NCBI RefSeq assembly: GCF_938045775.1
Contig: NZ_CALIBH010000139.1
Location: forward strand, 1 to 6,094
Reading direction: 5' to 3'
Source of the DNA: an uncultured Campylobacter sp.
Lineage (GTDB): Bacteria > Campylobacterota > Campylobacteria > Campylobacterales > Campylobacteraceae
Length of the DNA stretch: 6,094 bases
Part shown: positions 1 to 6,084 of the stretch, piece by piece
How positions within the stretch are numbered: the first letter of the stretch is position 1
How the letters are laid out: each line of letters begins with the position of its first letter
Position numbers and translations under genes: made by a program
Notes under the pieces: model-generated
What the model saw: the letters and a program-made list of their open reading frames with translations, nothing else
Database searches by the model: none
What the model was told of the DNA's origin: nothing

Positions 1-2
1 TA

Positions 3-38
3 TATCACGACGAGAGCGTAAACAGCTTATTCAAATAA
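3..38 (+). CDS. Possible 3' end of an upstream gene (partial)
   Basis: Reading from base 3, the window opens with eleven sense codons (YHDESVNSLFK) followed by TAA at 36-38. The peptide has ordinary amino-acid usage and the AAATTT-rich intergenic style begins directly after the stop, which is why this frame is preferred. Frame 1 stops at 19-21. Frame 2 runs to a TAA at 44-46 and cannot be excluded. No domain can be recognised from so short a tail. Confidence 0.25.
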   Translation, partial: YHDESVNSLFK

Positions 39-233
39 AATTTTAAAATTTAAAACGCGGCGCGATTTGTTTTATACAGCCGTAGGAATGCGAACAATAG
101 GCATCTTATAATAAAAGATCTCGGCTCAGCTGCAAGTCAAGCGCTTGCGCTTGTGAACTCTAAATTTGCAGCGTTGAGCTCGCTGTGATTTAGCTATTGC
201 CGATTTAACTGCGACGTGAAATTTAGCTTCTAG

Positions 234-310
234 GCGGCAAATTTAGCTCTGCGCGGCATTTACTCCGCGCGGCGGAAAATTTAACTGCAATCGCAGAGCA
301 AATTTGCCGC
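234..310. repeat. Long inverted repeat, 19-bp arms with one bulged base
   Basis: The left arm at 234-253 (GCGGCAAATTTAGCTCTGCG) is the reverse complement of the right arm at 292-310, apart from one extra A at 245. The 38-base spacer is itself partly self-complementary with the left arm: GCGCGG at 251-256 can pair with CCGCGC at 265-270. A transcript, or extruded DNA, could therefore form a long stem or compete with a shorter inner hairpin. No T-run follows the right arm, so it is not a textbook Rho-independent terminator. It may be the end structure of the upstream transcription unit, a dispersed intergenic repeat or a small RNA. The pairing is seen directly; any function is inference. Confidence 0.6.
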
Positions 311-538
311 ACCAGCCGCCGCAAGTCGCATTTTAACGCTTAAAAAATTAGTATTAAAAATACCCTACTTTAAATTATTCGTCATAAAAATTTAATTGTT
401 GCTAGCCCCCATACTCGTCGGCTACGCTTCGCAAAGTCTCTTTCTCCGCAAAAACCCACGGCGCACACTAATGACAGATACCCCGAGCTCACTGCATTTA
501 AATTTTGATATTTACAACGCGGCGTAAATTTTTAAAGC

Positions 539-571
539 TCATTGCGCCTTTAAATTTATCATTCTCTCCTT
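539..571 (-). other. Strong ribosome site with a seven-codon ORF (MINLKAQ)
   Basis: On the minus strand an AAGGAGA site (plus 565-571) sits a few bases ahead of ATG at 562-560, but the frame stops after seven codons at TGA 541-539. The site is as good as that of any real gene here, yet there is nothing behind it. It could be the start of a decayed divergent gene, a tiny leader peptide or chance. No frame continues as a recognisable protein beyond it. Confidence 0.2.
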
Positions 572-666
572 AAATCGCCAAGAGCAAATAAAATTTTATT
601 CATCAATGCCTATAACTAGCGATTGCACGTTAGAATCAAATATGCTTGATAGCGATAACGCCTTTT

Positions 667-704
667 AATATTTTATAAATATTTAATCTTTTCGGAGCTA
701 TAAT
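667..704 (+). promoter_or_regulatory. Predicted promoter and operator-like palindrome of the receptor operon
   Basis: A perfect TATAAT lies at 699-704, giving a start of transcription near 711 and a leader of about 40 bases before the ATG at 752. Centred about 35 bases upstream of that start is a palindrome at 667-683 (AATATTT, spacer TAT, AAATATT). Iron-uptake receptors in Campylobacter are usually repressed by Fur, whose sites are AT-rich dyads. A degenerate GATAGCGATAA also lies at 648-658. Neither matches the classical 19-bp Fur box well, so regulator identity is inference. The palindrome and the -10 hexamer are seen directly. Confidence 0.45.
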
Positions 705-737
705 TTCGTCCGTGAATTTCATTCGCAAAATTTTATC

Positions 738-744
738 AAAAGGA
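738..744 (+). promoter_or_regulatory. Ribosome binding site of the receptor gene
   Basis: AAAAGGA ends seven bases before the ATG at 752. This is what fixes 752 as the true start of the receptor and makes the internal ATG at 996, which lacks such a site, an unlikely start. Confidence 0.75.
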
Positions 745-751
745 TATAATA

Positions 752-2732
752 ATGCGCAGTTTGCATTTATCGCTCGTGGCAGTTTCGATTTTGACCGCAC
801 AACTATGGGGGGGGGCAAGAGGCCGATTTAGGAGAGATCGTCGTAAGCGCCACCGCCTTTGAGCAAGATATCAAAGAAGCGCCGGCGTCGATCTCGGTAA
901 TACCTCAAAAAGAGATCGAAAAGAGAAATCACAAAGACGTAGCCGACATCGTAAAGGATATACCAGGCGTATATTCCGCGCCTAGATTTAGCTCAATGAA
1001 GGGTAAAAGCGATATCAGAATGCGTGGTATGGATTCAAAATATACTAAAATTTTAATCGACGGTCGTCCTGTTTCCAGCGAGAGCGCATTTCCGGGTTTC
1101 GGCTCGCAAGGAAGCATCCAAAGCTTCATCCCGCCCGCAAATGCTATCGCCCGCGTGGAAGTTATCCGCGGACCGATGAGTTCTCTATACGGCACCGACG
1201 CTATGGGCGGTGTGATAAACATCATCACCAAAGGCTTTTCGAATGAACCTAGCGCCAATATAAACGGCTACTACGATATCGCGCAGCACAAAGACATAGG
1301 CAATGGCTACTCTACGGGATTTTATGCAAGCGGCGCGATAGTGCCAGACACACTCGGAATTTCGCTTTACGGGCGATATTTTCATAAATTTGAAGACGCC
1401 AAAGACTACGGCAATCCAAAAGACGCGGATAAGAATTTCGGTGCGAAGCTTATGTATAAGCCTACCGAGAACGACGATCTCGCGCTTGATTACAAACACA
1501 CTAAAAACTTGACCTCAAGAACTCTAGGCAAAACGGCGTATCTAGGATATAACACTCACGAAGACGACAAAGACGATCAAATTTCGCTCTCGCATAGCGG
1601 AAGATACGATAAATTTCTAACCGATACCTATCTATCGCACGAGGTTACAAAAACCTTTTCCGATCAAGCCGCAAGTGACATCAGGCTAAGATCTACGATA
1701 TTTAATACTCAAGGCTCGTATCTTTTTGACTCAAATACCTTAACGCTTGGCGCGCAGTATCGCCATGAGAAGCTGGATTCATCACAAAATGAGCCGGGCT
1801 TTAGCGATGATGCGCATCTAAAAAGATGGGATGTGTCGGTATTTGGAGAGGATAATTTTTATGTCACGGACGCGCTTGCACTGACTGCGGGCTTAAGATA
1901 CAACTACGACAAAGACTATGGCGGACACTTTGCGCCGCGCGGCTACATCGTTTATCATCTAAATGAAAATTTATCGTTTAAGGGAGGCGTATCGGCGGGC
2001 TATACGACGCCTAATATCGACGATAGATCCGAAGGGCTAAAAATTCCGATAAATCACGGACGCGGTATCAGACTGGGGCGAAGCAGCCTCAAGCCCGAAA
2101 CTAGCGTAAATTACGAGGTCGGAACGATGTATGACAATAACGATAATCTAAGCCTTTCGGCGACCGTTTTTCACACCGACTTCAAAGACAAGATCGATAG
2201 CGTCGTAAGATGCGGCGGCTGGGGATCGGGAGCGGATTTTAATAATCCCGCTACTTGGACTTGTGTTTATCAAGGCAAAACCTATTTTGGAATTTATGAA
2301 AACGTAAATATCGGCAGAGCCTCCATAGACGGACTTGAGCTTAGCGGCGAGTGGAAAATTTTATCAAATTTAGCATTTCACGCAAACTATACCTATGCTA
2401 AATCAAAACAAAAATCAGGCGAAAACGAGGGCAAAGCGCTGACCGACACCCCGCGCTATATGATAAAAACGGGACTTGATTACGACTTTAATAGCGATCT
2501 GAGCTTCTGGACGCAGGTAAATTATATAAGCAGGGTAAAAAATGGCGTGTATGTAAACACTAAGGGCTACGCCGTCACCGACGTCGGGACTAACTATAAA
2601 ATCACGAAAAACGCTAGCGTAAATTTTAGCGTATATAACGTATTTAACGAAAGAGTAATAGACGATAAACCGACCAGAGCCCTCATAGCTGAGGGTCGTA
2701 AATTTCAGCTCGGCTTCAACGTAAATTTTTAA
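752..2732 (+). CDS. CirA/FepA-type TonB-dependent outer-membrane receptor, frame broken at a poly-G tract (phase-variable)
   Basis: Outer-membrane receptor that would import a ferric-siderophore-type ligand using TonB energy. Translation from ATG 752 gives a signal peptide (MRSLHLSLVAVSILTAQLWG) but runs into G9 at 807-815 and stops at 860-862 after 36 residues. Removing one G gives a continuous 659-residue protein, a normal length for the family. In that frame: TonB box EIVVSA at about 28-33; plug at about 40-160 with ILIDGRPV and the hallmark VEVIRGPMSSLYGTDAMGG; then a beta barrel with LKPET (about 446-450), the ASIDGLEL strand and VYNVFNERV near the end, closing on a terminal Phe. The plug hallmark and LALTAGLRYNYD...APRGYIVY segment resemble E. 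coli CirA, so a catecholate-type ligand is likely but unproven. Two Cys (487 and 504) could close an extracellular loop. It is the first gene of a probable operon. A sequencing error in the G run is the main alternative to phase variation. Confidence 0.88.
807..815 (+). repeat. Poly-G tract (G9), putative phase-variation switch
   Basis: Nine consecutive G lie in codons 19-22 of the receptor, inside the signal-peptide region. With G8 or G11 the upstream start is in frame with the receptor. With G9, as here, the frame ends at TGA 860-862; with G10 it ends at TAG (829-831). Long G runs of this size are the standard hypermutable switch in Campylobacter surface genes, and G runs control the neisserial haemoglobin receptors in the same way. 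The tract is seen directly; switching is inference. Confidence 0.85.
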
Positions 2733-2750
2733 TTCGAGCAAAATTTAAAG

Positions 2751-2768
2751 ATGAAATTTGAACGATGA
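2751..2768 (+). other. Five-codon ORF (MKFER) overlapping the PepSY gene start by ATGA
   Basis: In the 32-base gap after the receptor, ATG 2751 opens a five-codon frame whose TGA (2766-2768) overlaps the next gene's ATG (2765) in the classic ATGA coupling arrangement. The PepSY gene has no clear ribosome site of its own: the only purine run, GAGGAGAG, lies inside its first codons. Ribosomes ending at MKFER might therefore re-start on the PepSY gene. The arrangement is visible; coupling is inference and it may be chance. Confidence 0.25.
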
Positions 2769-3898
2769 GGAGAGTTTTAAAGAAAAACTTTTGGTTCAAC
2801 GTCCATTTAATTTTGTCTCTGCTTTGTGCGCTACCGCTGCTCGTAGTCGCCTTGTCGGGCTGTTTCATCTCGTATCACGATGAAATTTTTGACGCTATTA
2901 ACGAGCGGCAGTCTTTCGCCGTCCAAAAAGATGTGCCTCGCCTAAAAATTTCTGAAATTTTAAAAATTTTCGGCGAGAAGCAAAGTAGCTTCACGCCGGA
3001 GCTAATCGGCATAAAAGATGGCGGCGCGAGCGTCGAAGTCGCGGGCAAAGACGGCAAAGGACGAGCAAGAGCGTATTTTTTGAGCCCTTATGACGGACAA
3101 ATCGTCGGTGAGAACTACGAAGAGCGGATAATGAATGTTGTGCTAAGCCTACATACAAATCTAGGCTTTGAGCTTGCCTTTGGCGAGGGGGCTCGCGAGA
3201 TCGGCAGGCAAATCGTGGCACTTAGCACGCTAGGGCTCATTTTGCTTTTGTTAAGCGGGATTTTGATCTATTATCCGTTTTTTAGACGCAAGCTTACAAA
3301 AGCGCTTAAGATCAACTTCAAAACTCGCGGCTACGCGCTGCTTTATCAGATCCACGGATGCACGGGCATCTATGCGGCTGCAATACTTTTTGCTATAAGC
3401 GCGAGCGGGCTATATTTTTCTTATGACTGGTTAGCAAGACTAACGAATAAAATTTTGGGCGAGGAGCAAATTTACAAAGCTGAAAAATTTGAACCTAGAC
3501 AAAAGTTGGGGTTTAAGGATGCAGGCAAACTACGGGAGATCGACGCGATGTTTAAAATTTTTATCCAAAAACACGGCGAAAATTTTAAATTTTTTAACAT
3601 AATGCTTAATCCGAAAGACGGAGTATATAGCGCGATATACGGGATTGCGAGCGACGAGAGCGATGAATTTAATAGGATCGCGATCAATGCTACGAGTGGC
3701 GAAATTTTAAGGGACGTTAAATTTGCCGATATGAAAGCGCAAATGCCACGTTTTATGACGATACGCATGGCAGTTTTAGATATTCATTCGGGCGAAATTT
3801 TCGGACAGATCGGCAAACTTATATTTTGCCTAGCTTCGCTTTCATTTTTGTTTTTAGCCGCGAGCGGTTTTTGGATGAGCTTAAAAAAAGACTTATAA
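2765..3898 (+). CDS. PepSY-associated TM-helix protein, putative siderophore-iron reductase (FoxB/PiuB-like)
   Basis: Inner-membrane protein of 377 residues, in the usual range for the PepSY-TM (COG3182) family. It probably passes electrons to ferric siderophores in the periplasm so that iron can be released. Four membrane helices are visible at about 12-36, 149-170, 196-218 and 351-371. Periplasmic parts at about 37-146 and 219-348 each carry a PepSY-style turn (SPYDGQIVG at 107-115; INATSGEIL at 307-315). His14, His130 (SLHTNLGF), His197 (YQIHGCTG) and His341 (DIHSGEIFGQ) sit at helix ends, as expected for haem ligands in this family. An in-frame stop at 2759-2761 forces the start at 2765; no other start codon lies near. 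It follows the receptor by 32 bases with no promoter or terminator between, so co-transcription and shared iron control are likely. If the receptor is frame-shifted OFF, polarity could also lower this gene. The family is clear; the reductase role is inferred from FoxB-like relatives. Confidence 0.87.
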   Translation: MRRVLKKNFWFNVHLILSLLCALPLLVVALSGCFISYHDEIFDAINERQSFAVQKDVPRLKISEILKIFGEKQSSFTPELIGIKDGGASVEVAGKDGKGRARAYFLSPYDGQIVGENYEERIMNVVLSLHTNLGFELAFGEGAREIGRQIVALSTLGLILLLLSGILIYYPFFRRKLTKALKINFKTRGYALLYQIHGCTGIYAAAILFAISASGLYFSYDWLARLTNKILGEEQIYKAEKFEPRQKLGFKDAGKLREIDAMFKIFIQKHGENFKFFNIMLNPKDGVYSAIYGIASDESDEFNRIAINATSGEILRDVKFADMKAQMPRFMTIRMAVLDIHSGEIFGQIGKLIFCLASLSFLFLAASGFWMSLKKDL

Positions 3899-4305
3899 GA
3901 TAAATCACGCAAAACACGCAGTACTCTATTTTAACAGGGCAGAAACATAAAGACTTTGCAAAAGAGGCTGCGCTCATAGCCTATAAACAGGTGCTTTGCA
4001 CCGCAGAATTTCAATTTTATAGCATTTAAAATTGGGTTATAACGCAGAATTTGACTGCAAGGAAGCAGAATTTGTCTCAGCAAAACTACCATTTGCAATT
4101 TAAATTGATTTCTTAATTTCTACGAAACTGCACTTTAATTTACCGCGCAGGTTTGCAGCCGTTTTTAAATTCCGAGATTTAGAAGTTCACAAGGCATCAA
4201 AAACTATTTATGATGGTTTAGATCATGCGAACCGCCACATACGCTAGCCAGTCGTGCTTTAAAAATTTACTGCAGTTTAGTTTGCAATGCAAAGCCCTTG
4301 AACCA
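3899..4305. other. Non-coding gap between convergent genes, with small hairpins
   Basis: The PepSY gene and the minus-strand lipoprotein gene converge here. Two dyads stand next to each other: GGTGC-TTT-GCACC at 3990-4002 and CAATTTTA / TAAAATTG at 4012-4019 and 4027-4034 with a seven-base loop. Neither is followed by a T-run, so neither is a convincing intrinsic terminator, though together they could mark the end of the operon. The word GCAGAATTT occurs three times (4003-4011, 4044-4052, 4065-4073). From about 4080 to 4305 nothing recognisable is seen. Confidence 0.5.
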
Positions 4306-4824
4306 CTAAAAACCCTTTATAATCTCCATCAAATGCTTGACAAGAGCCGTAATTGCAGCATTTTCATAGCTATCGTCTGTATTTTGCAACGCTATGGTTT
4401 TCATATTGCCGAAAAATCCTGGATCGTAATGCTCGATGTCATTTTGCACGTAGCTTCTTAAAATTTGGCCGTTTCTTACTAGTTTAACCTCATAAATAAA
4501 CTCTATGCCACCGATTCTATCGCTAGGAAACGGAGTAGCTTCACCCGTAAAGCCCCTGCGGTGCTTTATTGTAATTTTAAGCTCGTCGGTAGAGTTTTGA
4601 TCCAGCAGGTTCGCCTCTTTTAGCGCCGCTAAAAGCTGCTCGTTGTACTTTTTCTCGACCGCCTCCGGCGATTGATAGACAAATTTTTTCGGATTATGGT
4701 TTTGGAAGTGTTGGTAGGTAATCCCCTTGAATTTATACGCACTTGCGATCGGAACCTTCGGTCTAGGCGCGCCGCAGCTCGCTAAAAACAGCGCCGCAAG
4801 AAGCAAAGCTAGAAATTTTTTCAT
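4306..4824 (-). CDS. Small lipoprotein of unknown function
   Basis: A 172-residue exported lipoprotein. MKKFLALLLAALFLASC is a textbook lipoprotein signal: two Lys, a hydrophobic stretch at 4-13, lipobox L14-A15-S16-C17. The mature protein of 156 residues would be lipid-anchored at Cys17. Gly follows the Cys, with no inner-membrane retention Asp. The mature part has no other Cys and no repeats. It looks like a small mixed alpha/beta domain: a helix at about 53-72 (SPEAVEKKYNEQLLAALKEA), strands at about 82-88 and 106-117 and a C-terminal helix at about 153-170. I do not recognise the family; an LptE-like or transport-auxiliary lipoprotein fold is possible but unsupported by any motif. The start is fixed by AAGGA (plus 4831-4835) seven bases or so upstream and by the signal peptide. 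It appears to be a single-gene unit with its own promoter and is divergent from the gene at 5129. Confidence 0.88.
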   Translation of the reverse strand: MKKFLALLLAALFLASCGAPRPKVPIASAYKFKGITYQHFQNHNPKKFVYQSPEAVEKKYNEQLLAALKEANLLDQNSTDELKITIKHRRGFTGEATPFPSDRIGGIEFIYEVKLVRNGQILRSYVQNDIEHYDPGFFGNMKTIALQNTDDSYENAAITALVKHLMEIIKGF

Positions 4825-4830
4825 TTTCTA

Positions 4831-4861
4831 TCCTTTAAAATTTCATGAAATTATACAAAAA
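4831..4861 (-). promoter_or_regulatory. Promoter and ribosome site of the lipoprotein gene
   Basis: On the minus strand, TTTTTG (plus 4861-4856) runs directly into TATAAT (plus 4855-4850). That is the Campylobacter form of the vegetative promoter, with a T-run and G immediately upstream of the -10 hexamer. AAGGA follows at plus 4835-4831, and ATG lies 25 bases from the hexamer. The leader should be only about 19 bases long, leaving little room for leader-based control. Confidence 0.7.
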
Positions 4862-5128
4862 TGGGGTTTAGCCCGGGCTAAATTTACGATCTTTCGGCGC
4901 CGCTATGCGTTTAAATTTTGATAAATTTGAGCGAAAGCGTAAATTTTAAGCGTAGCTAGGCGGCTAAATTTCAAATCCTTTAAATTTGAAACCAGCTTAA
5001 ATTTCAAAGCCTCTTCAAATTTAAAATTTAATCCGAATTTGATCTGAAATTTTATAAAATTCCACCGTTTTAAACGGACTTTAAAATCACGCGCAAGCTG
5101 TTTTGAAACCCCGGAATAAAGGAAGCTG
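4862..5128. other. Divergent intergenic region with AAATTT repeats
   Basis: About 270 bases between divergent start sites. It is built from repeated AAATTT/TTCAAATTT words, including a dyad TTTCAAAT (4969-4976) and ATTTGAAA (4984-4991) with a seven-base loop. The AAATTT words on both strands create low-complexity open frames that are not convincing genes. It carries the probable promoter of the gene at 5129. Confidence 0.5.
5053..5077 (+). promoter_or_regulatory. Weak -10 candidate with an adjacent palindrome
   Basis: TATAAA at 5053-5058 is the best -10 candidate ahead of the gene at 5129. A palindrome CCGTTT-T-AAACGG at 5065-5077 falls where transcription would begin, as a repressor site might. 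The hexamer is imperfect and the arms are only six bases, so this is tentative. Confidence 0.25.
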
Positions 5129-5872
5129 ATGCCTACTTTTACTACCAAAGACTACAAAGCCGCCCTTCGCAGCCGCGGCTCACGAACCACGAGCGCAGGC
5201 GGATTTAGCGTCAAAAACGATAACTCCTTCATCGTGATCTTCGTAATTGCGATGATGGCTTTTATATTTTTCTACGGCGTGTTGGCCGGCCTTGATTTAG
5301 ATGAAATTTTTTTAGGAAACGGACGCGGTCGCGGTGGAGGCGGGATTTTAGGACTTTTGATCGCAGGCGTAGCTTGGTATCAAGGGCGCGATGGTGGCGG
5401 GCTGTTTAAATTTAACGACCACGCGATCACCTTCGTCTCGGGCGTGGGCAAGAGCGAAATTTTGCTCTTTAATATCGACTACGTTAGGCTCACGCCGGGC
5501 TTTTTGCGCACCTGCACGAACTACACGGCGCTTAGCCACTCCCGCTACGTAAAATACGAGAAGTTTCTGAACTTTGCATATGCGTCTATAATCGTGCTGT
5601 GGCTAGTCGGTATCGCCATGAGCGAGCGCGTGGGGATGGCGTTCGTTATAATGGTCGTGGGCGTCGTAATCTTTATCTTCGCCAAGGCGCTTTCGTCGTG
5701 GCGGCTAAACGGCGACTTTCACGACATCTTGCTGCGCGACACCGTGCTGATCCGCGGCAAGGACCTAAACGACCGCGTGCTGTGGTTTGCGATCACGCCC
5801 GGCCGCAACGATCGCCGCAGGTTGCGTGCCTACTTCAAAGAGCATCTTGACTTCGACATCGACGGCGGCTGA
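5129..5872 (+). CDS. Unrecognised multi-spanning membrane protein
   Basis: A 247-residue membrane protein that I cannot place in a family. The start is supported by AAAGGA at 5118-5123, five bases before the ATG. There is no signal peptide: the first 33 residues are polar and basic. Hydrophobic segments lie at about 34-53, 71-84 (short, after a Gly/Arg-rich stretch GRGRGGGG at 65-72), 147-163 and 168-186. Between them is a soluble stretch (about 90-146), and after the last helix a charged tail of about 60 residues containing NDRRRLRAYFKEHL. The paired-helix plus cytosolic-domain layout loosely recalls small PH-like membrane proteins (YdbT/DUF304 style), with FKFNDHAITFVSGVGKSEI followed by a Tyr-rich segment, but that is only a resemblance. 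Codons in the 3' half use more G/C at third positions than the iron genes. A T7 run at 5307-5313 is noted. No neighbour points to a role. Confidence 0.75.
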   Translation: MPTFTTKDYKAALRSRGSRTTSAGGFSVKNDNSFIVIFVIAMMAFIFFYGVLAGLDLDEIFLGNGRGRGGGGILGLLIAGVAWYQGRDGGGLFKFNDHAITFVSGVGKSEILLFNIDYVRLTPGFLRTCTNYTALSHSRYVKYEKFLNFAYASIIVLWLVGIAMSERVGMAFVIMVVGVVIFIFAKALSSWRLNGDFHDILLRDTVLIRGKDLNDRVLWFAITPGRNDRRRLRAYFKEHLDFDIDGG

Positions 5873-5883
5873 TTTTGATTTAA

Positions 5884-6048
5884 AATTTAGAGATTTGGCG
5901 TAAATTTAGCGGCGAAATTTTGCAACGTAAAATTTAAGGCAGAATTCCGCGCAGCGGAATTTTGCGATCTAAATTTTACCGAGCGAAATTCCGAGGCGTA
6001 AAATTCTACGATATAAAATTTACGAAGCAGAATTTCGCGGCGTAAATT
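5884..6048. repeat. Quasi-periodic AATT tract downstream of the membrane-protein gene
   Basis: Twelve AATT cores start at 5884, 5903, 5916, 5931, 5943, 5958, 5972, 5987, 6002, 6017, 6031 and 6045. From 5903 on, the spacing is 12-15 bases with a mean of 14.2, and the bases between are mostly GC-rich (GCG, CGAG, GCAG). Longer words recur: GGCGTAAATTT at 5897-5907 and 6039-6049 (and again at 521-531), and GCAGAATTCCGCG at 5939-5951 against GCAGAATTTCGCG at 6027-6039. The tract is non-coding on both strands. It resembles the less regular ATTT row at 164-305. Confidence 0.6.
5939..5965. repeat. Strong stem-loop, 12-bp stem with a 3-base loop
   Basis: GCAGAATTCCGC (5939-5950) pairs with GCGGAATTTTGC (5954-5965) across the loop GCA, with a single G-U pair. 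It lies 67 bases past the stop of the membrane-protein gene and could end or protect that transcript. No T-run follows, so an ordinary intrinsic terminator is not proven. Confidence 0.5.
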
Positions 6049-6052
6049 TCAA

Positions 6053-6084
6053 AGCCGCGAATGCACGGCGCGATATTTGCGGCT
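6053..6084. repeat. Stem-loop at the right end, 10-bp stem
   Basis: AGCCGCGAAT (6053-6062) pairs with ATTTGCGGCT (6075-6084), one G-U pair, around a 12-base GC-rich loop. It closes the periodic AATT tract. Its role depends on the gene beyond the window edge. Confidence 0.4.

Larger units (their letters stand above)
39..633. other. Non-coding region, AATTT-rich, upstream of the receptor operon
   Basis: About 600 bases without a credible gene. Both strands are broken by stops and no frame has a start, ribosome site and sensible protein together. What it does hold: a small dyad at 138-153 (CAAGCG / CGCTTG), a row of ATTT cores spaced about 15-24 bases at 164-305, a long inverted repeat at 234-310, a compositionally different patch at about 400-475, a strong ribosome site followed by only seven codons on the minus strand (571-539), and a copy at 521-531 of the word GGCGTAAATTT, which recurs twice at the right end of the window. 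No tRNA, rRNA or CRISPR structure is seen. Confidence 0.6.

Noticed and set aside
636..818. Minus-strand 60-residue frame across the receptor promoter
   Set aside because: It overlaps the promoter and signal-peptide region, begins inside the G tract complement (MPPP) and has no ribosome site.
929..1499. Minus-strand open frames inside the receptor gene
   Set aside because: They lie opposite a well-supported coding sequence, have no ribosome site and no protein-like features.
996..2732. Receptor gene starting at the internal ATG 996 (578 residues)
   Set aside because: That start has no ribosome site and would remove the signal peptide, TonB box and part of the plug, all of which are encoded intact upstream in the same frame from 816.
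3990..4034. Intrinsic terminator for the receptor operon
   Set aside because: Two hairpins are present but neither has a following T-run; kept only as hairpins.
4225..4461. Plus-strand frame opposite the lipoprotein C-terminus
   Set aside because: It overlaps a clear lipoprotein gene with its own promoter and shows no independent start signal.
4903..5148. Minus-strand 81-residue frame in the divergent spacer
   Set aside because: Its sequence is a by-product of AAATTT repeats (repeated KFKF/FK words), it overlaps the start of the gene at 5129 and has no good ribosome site.
5884..6048. CRISPR array
   Set aside because: The repeated core is only four to eleven bases and the spacing about 14; there are no 25-40 base repeats with unique spacers.
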